DNA from: Betaproteobacteria bacterium
Lineage (GTDB): Bacteria; Pseudomonadota; Gammaproteobacteria; Burkholderiales; Burkholderiaceae_C
Assembly (NCBI GenBank): GCA_010030205.1
Contig: RGQD01000008.1
Span: 1 to 36,872, forward strand
Reading direction: 5' to 3'
Length of the DNA stretch: 36,872 nucleotides
Under the pieces are notes generated by a model. That model had not been told where the DNA came from, made no database searches, and saw only the letters and a program-made list of their open reading frames with translations. This document shows, piece after piece, positions 8,250-17,482 of this stretch. A program made the position numbers and the translations under genes. Within the stretch, counting starts at the first letter, position 1. Each line of letters starts with the position of its first letter.

Positions 8250-9125
8250 TCAGATCGATTGCTCGGCCTTGGCCCGCTGATAGGCTTCGTAGATACGGCC
8301 ATAGACCGGTCCGGGCTTGCCACGCAAAGCACCATGACCCACCGATTGGCCGTCGAGCCGAGTGATGGGCAGGATTTCCTTGGTCGCTGAGCTGAGCATC
8401 AACTCGTCGGCAGCGAAGACATCGGCCTCGGCGATAGGCCGCAAGTTGTAGGCAATGCCCACGTCCTCGCACAACTCCGCAAACAGCTCGTAACGTATGC
8501 CTTCGAGCACATGGTCGCCCTTGGGCGGACCCAGCAGCGCGCCCTCGTGCACCACCCAGACGTTGCAGCCTGAACCTTCGGTCAGCCAGCCGTCGCGGAA
8601 CATCACCGTCTCAGCCGCACCGTGGTCGGCCGAGATTTGCCGGGCCAGCACATTGCCCAGCAGGGAAATGCTCTTGATATCACCGCGCTCCCAGCGAAAG
8701 TCGCGCGCCGTGACGCAGGCCACGCCTTGGTGCCTCATCTCGGCTGACGGCGGCTTCAACTCGCTCGTCATCGCGAACACGGTGGGCGAGATGCCTTCGG
8801 GCATCACATGGTCGCGCAGTGCCACGCCGCGCGTGACCTCGATGTAGACCAGTTGATCGTGCGCGGGCTGCGCGCCCACGAGTTCGCGCACCAGCGCCAG
8901 CCAGCCCTCGCGGGTGTGCGGATTGGCGATGCGCAGCTTGGTCAGGCTGCGCTGCAGGCGTGCCATGTGCTCATCGAAGCGAAACAAACGGCGACCATAA
9001 ACCGGGATCACTTCGTACACACCATCGCCGAAGATGAATCCTCGATCGAGCACCGACACCTTCGCGTCGCAAAGCGGCAAGGTCTGGCCGTTCAAATGGC
9101 AGAGGGTGTCAGGAAGCGTCAGCAT
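8250..9125 (-). CDS. Class IV aminotransferase, D-amino-acid transaminase-like
   Basis: A 291-residue fold-type IV PLP enzyme. Lys151 (GDIKSISLLGNVLA) is the expected Schiff-base lysine and TEGSGCNVWVV is the cofactor-phosphate motif. LDRGFIFGDGVYEVIPVYGRRLFRFDEH is written here only in part, LDRGFIFGDGVYEV, and is typical of D-amino-acid transaminases. The likely role is interconversion of D-alanine and D-glutamate, which suits its position after dacC, whose product releases D-alanine. A branched-chain or aminodeoxychorismate specificity cannot be excluded by sequence alone. It is followed two bases later by DUF493. Confidence 0.88.
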   Translation of the reverse strand: MLTLPDTLCHLNGQTLPLCDAKVSVLDRGFIFGDGVYEVIPVYGRRLFRFDEHMARLQRSLTKLRIANPHTREGWLALVRELVGAQPAHDQLVYIEVTRGVALRDHVMPEGISPTVFAMTSELKPPSAEMRHQGVACVTARDFRWERGDIKSISLLGNVLARQISADHGAAETVMFRDGWLTEGSGCNVWVVHEGALLGPPKGDHVLEGIRYELFAELCEDVGIAYNLRPIAEADVFAADELMLSSATKEILPITRLDGQSVGHGALRGKPGPVYGRIYEAYQRAKAEQSI

Positions 9126-9187
9126 GTCAGACCTCAGTAGAAACCAGCGCAGCTTAGCCGATAGCAGACCACCCGGCTTGATCCAGC

Positions 9188-9216
9188 ATCAAGTGGGCGC
9201 GACAAGCTCACTTGAT
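9188..9216 (-). repeat. Inverted repeat at the 3' end of dacC
   Basis: ATCAAGTG (9188-9195) and CACTTGAT (9209-9216) form a perfect 8-bp stem with a 13-base loop, overlapping the dacC stop codon. A third partner, CTTGAT, at 9178-9183 can pair with the left arm instead. There is no T-run on either strand, so this is not a standard terminator. It may be an mRNA 3' structure. Confidence 0.35.
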
Positions 9217-10374
9217 CCAAAGCCGGATCGAATCCCAGGCCCGGCCGAGCAGACCGGCCTGCGGCACCGCCTTGAGCACCACCAGCGGCAGGCTAGCAAT
9301 CTTGACGCCAGCCAACGTGCTGACCTCCAAGGTACCGATGCGCTGGCCCTCGGCCAGCGGCGCGACCAATGGATCGCTGCGCGAGATCACGGTCTTGAGC
9401 TTGTCGCCTTCGCCCTTGGGCACCGAAACGACCACGGCCTGCACGGAGCCCAGTGCGGCGGTCGCCTGCTGACCCTTCCAAACAGGCACCTGCGCAGCGG
9501 GCTTGCCTGCCTCGAACAAGCGCACGGCGTCCCACGCGGTGTAGCCCCAGTTCAAGATCTTCTGGCTTTCGCTGGCTCGGGCTTCACGCGAGGCAGCGCC
9601 CATCACGACGCTGAGCAGGCGGCGCTTGCCGTTGGGCAGTTCACGCTGGGCGCTGGCGACCAAACAGTAGCCAGCGGCATCGGTATAACCAGTCTTCATG
9701 CCGTCGATGGCCGGGTCTCGCCCCAGCAACATGTTGCGGTTGTCCTGACGGATGTTGTTGAAGCTGTAGCTGCGAAGCGCGTAATAGGCCGCGTAGTACT
9801 CTGGAAAGTCCCGCACCAGATGGGCGGCAATGACGCCCAGGTCGCGGGCGCTGCTGTAGTGGCCCGGGGCGGTCAAGCCTGTGACATTCTTGAACTGGGT
9901 GTTCTTCAAGCCCCAGGCCTGCGCCTGCCGGTTCATCGTCGCCACAAACCCGTCGAGCGAGCCCGCCACGCCCTCGGCCAAAGCCACCGCTGCGTCGTTG
10001 CCCGAGACCGCGATCATGCCGCGCAACAAATCGTCGACCTTGGGCGCCATCTTGGGGTCGATGAACATCAGCGACCCGCCGCCCTTTCGCTCACTCCAGG
10101 CGCGCAGCGATACCGGCAGCTTCTGCTCGAATGTGAGCTTTTTGGCCTTGATCGCATCAAACACCAGCCACGCCGTCATCAATTTGGTCAGTGAGGCCGG
10201 ATCGGTCTGCAGGTCGGCGCCCCGCTCGGCCAAGACTTGGTCGCTGCTCACATCGAGCAGCAGATAGCTCTTGACCGCCATCTCAGGCGGCTGAGGGGCT
10301 TGCGCCAACACGCTCATGCTGACACAAGCCAGCAGCACAGCCATCAGTTGTCTCATCCGGATCAGCTTGAACAT
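9208..10374 (-). CDS. dacC: D-alanyl-D-alanine carboxypeptidase (PBP5/6 family)
   Basis: A 388-residue low-molecular-weight penicillin-binding protein that trims the terminal D-alanine of peptidoglycan pentapeptides in the periplasm. The three active-site motifs are present: SLTK at 61-64, SGN at 124-126 and KTG at 227-229. It has a signal peptide (charged MFKLIRMRQ, then a hydrophobic core ending at LAQA), a C-terminal beta domain and a terminal amphipathic helix (GLLGRAWDSIRLWIK) for membrane attachment. Starts at 10374 and 10356 are both plausible; the longer gives the better charged n-region. The dacA/dacC name split between paralogues cannot be decided here. Confidence 0.94.
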   Translation of the reverse strand: MFKLIRMRQLMAVLLACVSMSVLAQAPQPPEMAVKSYLLLDVSSDQVLAERGADLQTDPASLTKLMTAWLVFDAIKAKKLTFEQKLPVSLRAWSERKGGGSLMFIDPKMAPKVDDLLRGMIAVSGNDAAVALAEGVAGSLDGFVATMNRQAQAWGLKNTQFKNVTGLTAPGHYSSARDLGVIAAHLVRDFPEYYAAYYALRSYSFNNIRQDNRNMLLGRDPAIDGMKTGYTDAAGYCLVASAQRELPNGKRRLLSVVMGAASREARASESQKILNWGYTAWDAVRLFEAGKPAAQVPVWKGQQATAALGSVQAVVVSVPKGEGDKLKTVISRSDPLVAPLAEGQRIGTLEVSTLAGVKIASLPLVVLKAVPQAGLLGRAWDSIRLWIK

Positions 10375-10417
10375 CGGAACAACCCAGCAGGGCATGGCAG
10401 CAACGGTCGGCTGAGGT

Positions 10418-11041
10418 TCAGACATGCCAAGCCTGGACCAACTGCTGCTTGAGCAGCGTGAGCTGGCCGTGAAAGAAATGACCAACGCCCGGTAGCACGA
10501 TCACCGGCAGCGTCTGCGGTCGAGCCCAGTCCAAGGTGGCCGCAAGTGGCACCACCTCGTCGACCTCACCGTGGATCACCAGCGTGTCAGGTGCCACGGC
10601 GGCAGGCATCTCGAATCGGCTGATCGCTGGGCCGACCAGCACCAAGCGTTCGACCGGCGCCAGTGCTGCCAGACGCGAGGCAGCCATCGCCGCAATGTAG
10701 CCTCCGAAAGAAAACCCGGCCAAAGCCAGCGGCAGATCTGGCGCCGCGGCGCGTTGCCAAGCGATCACGGCCAGCGCGTCGTCAATCTCGCCTCGGCCAT
10801 CATCCCAGACGCCGGCCGAGCCACCGACGCCGCGGAAGTTGAACCTCACCGCGCGGTAACCCAACTCCACGAAAGCCCGCGCCAAAGTTTGCACCACCTT
10901 GTTGTCCATCGTCCCGCCGTGCTGCGGGTGAGGATGGCACAGCACGGCCAAGCCGCGCGGCGCCGTTTTGGGTTCATCGACCGCGCAATCGATCGGTCCT
11001 GCCGGCCCGGCGACAGTCGTCAAGCGGGTGTCTGACTTCAT
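10418..11041 (-). CDS. Alpha/beta hydrolase (COG2945-like)
   Basis: A 207-residue alpha/beta hydrolase. The N-terminal HPHPQHGGTMDNKVV motif is typical of this short subfamily. GFSFGG carries the nucleophile serine, HGEVDEVVP the acid, and GVGHFFHG the catalytic histidine. The substrate is unknown; members are usually called predicted esterases. The ATG at 11041 was chosen because the frame upstream of it overlaps the ferredoxin gene and does not resemble the family. It sits 31 bp after the ferredoxin gene and 43 bp before dacC. Confidence 0.85.
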   Translation of the reverse strand: MKSDTRLTTVAGPAGPIDCAVDEPKTAPRGLAVLCHPHPQHGGTMDNKVVQTLARAFVELGYRAVRFNFRGVGGSAGVWDDGRGEIDDALAVIAWQRAAAPDLPLALAGFSFGGYIAAMAASRLAALAPVERLVLVGPAISRFEMPAAVAPDTLVIHGEVDEVVPLAATLDWARPQTLPVIVLPGVGHFFHGQLTLLKQQLVQAWHV

Positions 11042-11072
11042 CGCCGCGATGCGCAATTCGATGCGAGTTGCA

Positions 11073-11399
11073 TCAGCGGCCCAGTTCCGGCGCCACAAGA
11101 AGGCGCTCGACGACGCGGCCGTTCTTGAGGTGCGATTCGACGATTTCATCGACATCGGCATTGTCGACAAAGGTGTACCACACGGCTTGCGGATAGACCA
11201 CCGCCACCGGCCCGCCCGCGCAGCGATCCAGGCAACCCGCCTTGTTCACCCGCACACCGCCAGGACCCGAAAGCCCCTGGGCCTTGACCTGCTGCTTGCA
11301 GTGATCGAAGGCTGCCTGGGCACCCTGGCCTGCGCAACAGGATTCCCCGTTGTTGCGCTGATTGAGGCAGAAAAAGATGTGGTGACGGTAATAGCTCAT
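11073..11399 (-). CDS. Thioredoxin-like [2Fe-2S] ferredoxin
   Basis: A 108-residue ferredoxin of the thioredoxin-fold, Shethna-like group. Candidate cluster ligands are Cys11, Cys22, Cys56 and Cys60 (FFCLNQ, SCCAG, GCLDRC). The sequence begins MSYYRHHIFFCLNQR, as in many proteobacterial members. The electron partner is unknown. Translation upstream of the ATG at 11399 gives low-complexity sequence and was rejected. It lies between the VanZ-like and hydrolase genes in a tight codirectional run. Confidence 0.92.
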   Translation of the reverse strand: MSYYRHHIFFCLNQRNNGESCCAGQGAQAAFDHCKQQVKAQGLSGPGGVRVNKAGCLDRCAGGPVAVVYPQAVWYTFVDNADVDEIVESHLKNGRVVERLLVAPELGR

Positions 11400-11442
11400 A
11401 GCCCGAGGATTGTAGAGAGCCCGACCCGCGCGATGGCCGGGT

Positions 11443-12561
11443 TCAGCGCGAGCCCATCCGACCCAACAGCCAGGCCAGCGCAGCGTAGGGCCACAGCCAA
11501 CCCACCCACTGGGCCAGGCCGTGGAAACGCACAAAACGCCCCTGCTCCCAGCCGAGCAGGCTTTGCGCGAAGTACGGATCGGTCGGCGCCTGGTGCACCA
11601 GCATCACCAGGCCGGTCAGCGACACCAGTGCCAACGCGCCGGCCAGGCGCGGTTTGAGCCACAGACTGGCCAGCGCCAGCGCCAACGCCAGCGCCATCGC
11701 GGTGGCAGTGCTGCGGGTGCACCAGGCCAGCGCATGGTCGGGGCCAAAATTGAGCAGCGTCGACAGCGTGGACGCCGCCACGGCAGCCCCGCCCAGGCCC
11801 AGCGCCAGCGCTATCCGCCGGCCACCCGGCGGCGATGCGGCATAGGCCAAATAGCATGGTGACAACAGGCCGAAGCCTACCGCCAATGCCTCGGCCAAGG
11901 GCGACATGACATGCGGCGACACAGCGCGGGCATCCAGCCAGGCCGACATCGGCTCGACCCAAGGCACACCAGCCAACTCTTGCGCCAGCGTGGAGCGCAA
12001 GACTTCCCCAACCTGACCAAGCCCCAGCGGCACCGGCGTTGGAAACAACAGCGCCACCGGCCACAGCACCAGCAAGGCCAGCGCACCGCCATGACCCCGC
12101 TCAAGCCAGCGTTCGCGCCAAACTTGCCAGCGGCTGAGCAGCCCCAGCCAATGCAGTGACAACGCCAGCAGGGCGCCCAGACCGGCGCCGGCGGTGTTGA
12201 GCACCCAATCGAGCCCAGAAGGAACGCGCTGCGGCAACAGATGCTGGATCATCTCCATTGCATAAGAAAGCCCCGCACCTGTGGCGATCGCGCCGAGCAA
12301 GGCCTGTGACATCGGCGCACCGTGGCGCAATCGTGCCACACCGACCAGCAAACCCAAAGGCGCGTAGCCCAACAGGTTGCTGCTGATGTCGAACCAGATG
12401 AAATAGCGTGGCCAAGGCAGGTGCAGCAATGCCCACACCGTCTGCCCAGGTGGCCAGCGCCAGTTGCCAAATGGAAACAAGCTGGCATAGAGGATCAAGG
12501 CCGACCAAGCCAGGGCCAGTGGCACGGCCGAGCTGCGATCGACGACTTCGTTGCCCCGCAT
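11443..12561 (-). CDS. VanZ-like family membrane protein
   Basis: A 372-residue polytopic membrane protein. The N-terminal third matches the VanZ-like domain: LILYASLFPFGNWRWP, DISSNLLGYAPLGLLVG and the block around AMEMIQHLLPQRVPSGLDWVLNTAG. The remaining two thirds are several more hydrophobic segments with no assigned domain. The family is named after the teicoplanin-resistance protein VanZ, but most members, probably including this one, have no proven role. It lies 30 bp after hemJ and 43 bp before the ferredoxin gene. Confidence 0.85.
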   Translation of the reverse strand: MRGNEVVDRSSAVPLALAWSALILYASLFPFGNWRWPPGQTVWALLHLPWPRYFIWFDISSNLLGYAPLGLLVGVARLRHGAPMSQALLGAIATGAGLSYAMEMIQHLLPQRVPSGLDWVLNTAGAGLGALLALSLHWLGLLSRWQVWRERWLERGHGGALALLVLWPVALLFPTPVPLGLGQVGEVLRSTLAQELAGVPWVEPMSAWLDARAVSPHVMSPLAEALAVGFGLLSPCYLAYAASPPGGRRIALALGLGGAAVAASTLSTLLNFGPDHALAWCTRSTATAMALALALALASLWLKPRLAGALALVSLTGLVMLVHQAPTDPYFAQSLLGWEQGRFVRFHGLAQWVGWLWPYAALAWLLGRMGSR

Positions 12562-12591
12562 CCTGGCTGCCTTGAGCTCGCCGCGACGGGC

Positions 12592-13026
12592 TCAGAAGGG
12601 CTTGACCACTGTCAGCACCACGATGGCGGCAAACAGCAGCACCGAGACCTCGTTGAAGACGCGAAACCAGCGGTGGCTGCGACGGTTCGCGTGCTGCTCA
12701 AACCGGCGCAGGTGGCCACGGCACATGTGTAGGTAGCCGATCACCGCAACCACCCCCAGCAACTTGGCATGCAGCCAATAGCTGCCGGCAAAACGTGCCG
12801 CGCCAAAGCCCAGCCACAGCCAGAAACCCAGCGCCAGTGCGACGACCATCAGCAAGTTGGTAAATCGGTAGAGCTTGCGCGACATCAACAGCAAGCGTTC
12901 GCGCTCGGCGTGGCTGTCGTCGGGCACCATCGCCAGATTCACCAGCAGGCGCGGCAGGTAGAACAGGCCAGCGAACCAACTCGCGATAAAGACGATGTGG
13001 AAGGCCTTGATCCAGAGATAGTTCAT
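12592..13026 (-). CDS. hemJ: HemJ-like protoporphyrinogen oxidase (CopD family annotation)
   Basis: A 144-residue membrane protein with about four transmembrane segments. It begins MNYLWIKAFHIVFIASWFAG and continues LFYLPRLLVNLAM, the HemJ signature, with His10 at the conserved haem-binding position and LHAKLLGVVAVIGYLH further on. HemJ oxidises protoporphyrinogen IX to protoporphyrin IX. Many databases call such proteins CopD family. Location next to divergent hemB supports the haem assignment. The start at 13026 matches family N-termini. A terminator-like structure lies 50-80 bp upstream on the same strand. Confidence 0.85.
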   Translation of the reverse strand: MNYLWIKAFHIVFIASWFAGLFYLPRLLVNLAMVPDDSHAERERLLLMSRKLYRFTNLLMVVALALGFWLWLGFGAARFAGSYWLHAKLLGVVAVIGYLHMCRGHLRRFEQHANRRSHRWFRVFNEVSVLLFAAIVVLTVVKPF

Positions 13027-13074
13027 CGGCCGAATTATCGCGGCGAGACGGCAAGCGTGCGCGATCGAGCTGCC

Positions 13075-13189
13075 TAAAAAAGAACCCCAGTCACAGGGAC
13101 TGGGGCAGCAAGCTTTGACGTTGTTGAAACCCCAAAGCACCTGCTCAGGGAGGAAAAGCAGGGGACAACCACCTCACAGCAGCTGTCCA
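13075..13189 (-). ncRNA. Candidate structured small RNA or hemJ leader
   Basis: Between divergent hemB and hemJ, the minus strand can fold into four consecutive hairpins. These are GGACA/TGTCC (13188-13184 with 13167-13163), CCTGCT/AGCAGG (13162-13157 with 13145-13140), GCTTTG/CAAAGC (13138-13133 with 13117-13112), and a final CCCCAGTC/GACTGGGG (13105-13098 with 13092-13085) followed by six T residues. The second loop is UUUCCUCCCUG, complementary to a Shine-Dalgarno. A TAATAT -10-like hexamer lies at 13201-13196, but no good -35 is seen. It could be a free small RNA of about 115 nt or an attenuator in the hemJ leader. I do not recognise a known family. Confidence 0.5.
13076..13105 (-). terminator. 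Rho-independent terminator upstream of hemJ
   Basis: On the minus strand a perfect 8-bp stem CCCCAGTC/GACTGGGG with a 5-base loop is followed by TTCTTTTTT. It is the clearest intrinsic terminator in the window. There is no T-run in the plus direction. It would stop transcripts that start in the hemB-hemJ gap before they reach hemJ. Confidence 0.8.
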
Positions 13190-13290
13190 ATTTCAATATT
13201 AGCAGATTGACACGCCGAGTACCGAGCGAAGCGGCGACAGATTTTCTTGGCGCAAAGTCCGGCATGCCACGACCGTGCAAAATCGGATAA

Positions 13291-14325
<1,035 letters not shown>

Positions 14326-14343
14326 CGCCGATCACTGGAATTT

Positions 14344-14796
14344 TCAGCGCCGATACGGGTCGGCAATGCCCAGGCTGAGCAAGATCGCGGTCTCCCGCGA
14401 CTCCATCGCCGCAGCCTCCTCATCGACCTCGTGGTCATAGCCCTGGGCGTGCAGTGCGCCGTGCACCAGCAAGTGAGCGTAGTGGTCGACGACAGCGATT
14501 CCAAGATCGATCGCTTCGCGCTCAAGCACACCGGCTGCGAGCACCAGATCGGCCTGCACGACCGGCTCATGCTCGTAATCGAAAGTCAGCACGTTGGTGG
14601 CGTAGTCCTTGCCACGGAAATCACGGTTCAGTGCCTGTCCCTCGTCATCACCGACGATGCGAACGGTGATCTCGGCGGGACACTCGAGCGCGGCGCGCAG
14701 CCAGCGCGCCACCTTGTGACGCTTCAGCAGCGCCCGGTGGCGCGCGTCGGCGAACTGCAGCGACAGCGTCAACTCGGGCTTGGCGATGCGGCTCAC
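14344..14796 (-). CDS. ybeY: Endoribonuclease / rRNA maturation factor YbeY
   Basis: A 150-residue YbeY, a metal-dependent factor in 16S rRNA 3'-end maturation and ribosome quality control. The zinc motif [11 protein letters not shown] gives His112, His116 and His122. [14 protein letters not shown] is the other conserved block. It overlaps the end of phoH by four bases (ATGA), the usual phoH-ybeY coupling. Confidence 0.95.
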   Translation of the reverse strand: MSRIAKPELTLSLQFADARHRALLKRHKVARWLRAALECPAEITVRIVGDDEGQALNRDFRGKDYATNVLTFDYEHEPVVQADLVLAAGVLEREAIDLGIAVVDHYAHLLVHGALHAQGYDHEVDEEAAAMESRETAILLSLGIADPYRR

Positions 14797-15764
14797 GGTG
14801 TCGGATCCGCGGCACGCTTGGCTGCGTCATAGGCGTCGACGATTCGCGCGACCAGCGGGTGCCGAACCACATCGGCCGAGCTGAAACGCGTGAAAGCGAT
14901 GCCGGCAACGCCGGCGAGCACGCTTGCGGCATCGACCAGGCCACTGGCCGCGCCACGTGGCAAGTCGACCTGGCTGACGTCACCGGTGACCACCGCGCGC
15001 GAGCCGAAGCCGATGCGCGTCAGGAACATCTTCATCTGCTCGGGCGTTGTGTTTTGCGCTTCATCCAGGATCACGAACGAATGGTTGAGCGTTCGTCCGC
15101 GCATGAAGGCCAGCGGCGCGACCTCGAGCAAGCCTTTCTCGAACGCCACCGTGACACGCTCGAAACCCATCAGGTCGTAGAGCGCGTCGTAGAGCGGACG
15201 CAAATAGGGGTCAACCTTCTGCGTCAGGTCGCCCGGCAGAAAGCCCAGACGCTCGCCAGCCTCGACCGCTGGTCGGGTCAACACGATGCGTTGCACGCTA
15301 CCGCGCTCGAGCGCATCGACCGCGCAGGCCACCGCCAGAAAGGTCTTGCCGGTGCCCGCGGGCCCTATGCCCAGCGTGATGTCATGACTGAGAATGTTGT
15401 GCAGGTACTGCACCTGGCTGGGCGTGCGGCCGCGCAAGTCACTGCGCCGGGTGTGCAGGCTGATGGCCTCGGCGCCAGGCGGCAAGGCCGGTCTGGCGCC
15501 GTCGGGCGCAGCGCGCGCTTCCACCAAAGCGAGTTGCAAGGCGTCGCCCGGGATCGGCCGGGCTGCGCGCTCGTACAAGGACTGCAGCAGCGCCAGCGCA
15601 CGCGCCGCATCGAAGCGGGCGCCTTCGACCCCAAAAGCACCGCCGCGGCGGCTGATGCGCACTGACAGCGCCGCCTCGATGGCTCTCAGGTGTTCATCAA
15701 ATGCGCCACTCAGATGGGCAAGACGGGTGTTGTCGGTAGGCTCGAAGACGTGGCGAAGGATCAC
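14793..15764 (-). CDS. phoH: PhoH-like ATPase
   Basis: A 323-residue PhoH/PhoL-type protein. Walker A is GPAGTGKT at about residues 134-141 and Walker B lies in [31 protein letters not shown] and [21 protein letters not shown] are strong family blocks. The role is probably RNA-related ATPase activity, given the tie to ybeY. The GTG at 15764 gives [20 protein letters not shown], like family N-termini; a GTG at 15800 would add 12 unlikely residues. The usual upstream neighbour miaB is absent; a divergent sensor kinase gene is there instead. Confidence 0.93.
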   Translation of the reverse strand: MILRHVFEPTDNTRLAHLSGAFDEHLRAIEAALSVRISRRGGAFGVEGARFDAARALALLQSLYERAARPIPGDALQLALVEARAAPDGARPALPPGAEAISLHTRRSDLRGRTPSQVQYLHNILSHDITLGIGPAGTGKTFLAVACAVDALERGSVQRIVLTRPAVEAGERLGFLPGDLTQKVDPYLRPLYDALYDLMGFERVTVAFEKGLLEVAPLAFMRGRTLNHSFVILDEAQNTTPEQMKMFLTRIGFGSRAVVTGDVSQVDLPRGAASGLVDAASVLAGVAGIAFTRFSSADVVRHPLVARIVDAYDAAKRAADPTP

Positions 15765-15856
15765 AAAAGGGCAGCGCCAAGGCGCGCAACAAGATGGCAC
15801 AAGCTGTGGATTTTGCGACGAACGCCAGCGGCATGCACATCTGACAATTCGCAGTG

Positions 15857-17437
15857 ATGCCCAAACCCCGTCCGCTCAGCGGTGCCGCTCAGCCACGGCA
15901 TGACCTGAAGTCCAGAACACCGCGGTCGACTCACTGGTGGCGCTGGGCTTGTTGCTGGGCTTGTTGGGGTCTGCTGGCACTGCCGGCACAGGCACAGGTG
16001 CAGTGGCTGACCGATGCGCTCGTCGTCACCGAGGCCAGGGGCGCATCACCGGTTTGGCGGGACGCCAGACCGGTCACACTGCCAGACGACTGGGCCGTCA
16101 ACCATCCCGGCCAGAGCGGCGTGCTGTGGTACAGGATAGCGCTGAGACCGCCTAAGCTCAGCCCGTCGGCCGACAGGCTCTACGGCTTGTACGTGGAGCG
16201 CGCCTGCAGCGCCCTTCAACTGCGCTTGAACGGGCAACTGATCCACGATAGCGGCAGCTTCGAGGAGCCAGGATCGCACCACTGCCACCGGCCACAGCTG
16301 GTGCCTGTGCCCGCTGCGCTGCTGCGCGCCGGCAGCAACACCATGGATCTGCGGGTCAGAGGTTATGCGCTTGAAGAGCTGAGCTCGCGCCAGCGCACGG
16401 GCGGCCTGTCGGCGGTGGAGTTCGGCCCTTACGAGCTGATGGCAGCCCACCACGCACGCCACTTGCTGTTTGCGATCCGCATGCCGGAAGTGATGAGCGG
16501 CGCCCTGGTGCTGATGGGCAGCTTCATGTTCGTGATGGGCTGGTTCAACCGGGCACAAAGCTATCTGGCCTATTTCGGGGCGCTGATGATGGGCTGGTCA
16601 TTGCAGCTGGCACGGCTGTGGGCCACGGACCTGCCGTTCGACGACCGCGACATCGAACTCGCACTGGCTTCATTGACAGGCTTGCTCACACTGGCGGCGG
16701 TGCAATTCCTGATGCGCTATGCCGACCGCCGGCTGCACTGGCTCAACCTCGCGCTACCCGCCCAATGCCTGCTGATGCCCTTGTCGCTGCTGGCAGCCGG
16801 GACCGCCCGGCTGTATGCGATGACCGAGCTGTGGTCGGCGCTGCTGGGCGCCGAGCTCGCCATCGCCGCCGGGTATTACCTGGTCCAGGCCTGGCGCCAG
16901 CGAAGCCGCCAGTTCTGGCCGATGGCCGGCTTGTTGTGCTTGTTGGGGCTGTCGCTGGGGCTGGGCTATGGGGCGCAGGCCTTCTCGCTCGATGCGCGCA
17001 TCGGCTATGTCGCCGAACTGGTGCCTGCGCTTGGCTTTCTGGCCTTGGGCTTGAGACTGGTGCAGCAATATGGGCGAGCTTTCCAGAGCGTCGAGCAAAA
17101 CCGCGCCGAACTCGCGCTGCGGGTTCGCGAAGCCACCGCGCAGATCGAACTCAACTTCATCCAGCTGTCCGAACTCAAGGTCGAACAGGTCACCGACCGC
17201 GAGCGCAAGCGCATCGCGGCTGACCTGCACGACGATCTGGGTGCCAAGCTGCTGACCATCGTCCACACCAGTGACAACGAGCGCATCAGCACGCTGGCGC
17301 GCGAGGCCTTGGAGGAGATGAGGCTGTCTGTGCGCGGCATCACCGGCAAACCGGTCAAGCTGGTCGACGCAATGGGAGACTGGCGTGCCGAGGTTGCCGC
17401 TGCAAGCCCACACCTCAGCGTGAGGAACCGCTGCTAG
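15857..17437 (+). pseudogene. Sensor histidine kinase lacking its ATPase domain
   Basis: A 526-residue protein with a signal peptide (ending near LALPAQA), a periplasmic sensor region resembling the 7TMR-DISM extracellular type, about seven transmembrane segments (residues ~205-400), a short coiled coil, and a HisKA_3 dimerisation region. The phosphoacceptor His458 lies in RKRIAADLHDDLGAKLL, as in NarL-partner kinases. The protein then stops about 68 residues later, so the whole HATPase_c domain (usually ~120-150 residues) is missing. Only 45 bp separate the stop from the response regulator, so the domain is not present in another frame. As sequenced it cannot autophosphorylate. It could be a deletion, an assembly fault or a repurposed sensor. 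Confidence 0.75.
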
Positions 17438-17482
17438 CATGAAAAAGCGCCACTTCGGCGCGGCAATGAACGGCCTTACTAG

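Noticed and set aside
9034-10194. Long plus-strand frame (386 aa) opposite dacC
   Set aside because: It is antisense to a clear PBP5-family gene. Long open antisense frames are common in GC-rich DNA.
13075-13189. 6S RNA or 4.5S RNA identity for the hairpin cluster
   Set aside because: 6S RNA should form one long rod of about 180 nt with a central bubble and 4.5S a single long hairpin. This region makes four short local hairpins.
13207-13235. Plus-strand hemB promoter at a perfect TTGACA
   Set aside because: TTGACA at 13207-13212 has no -10-like hexamer at 16-18 bp.
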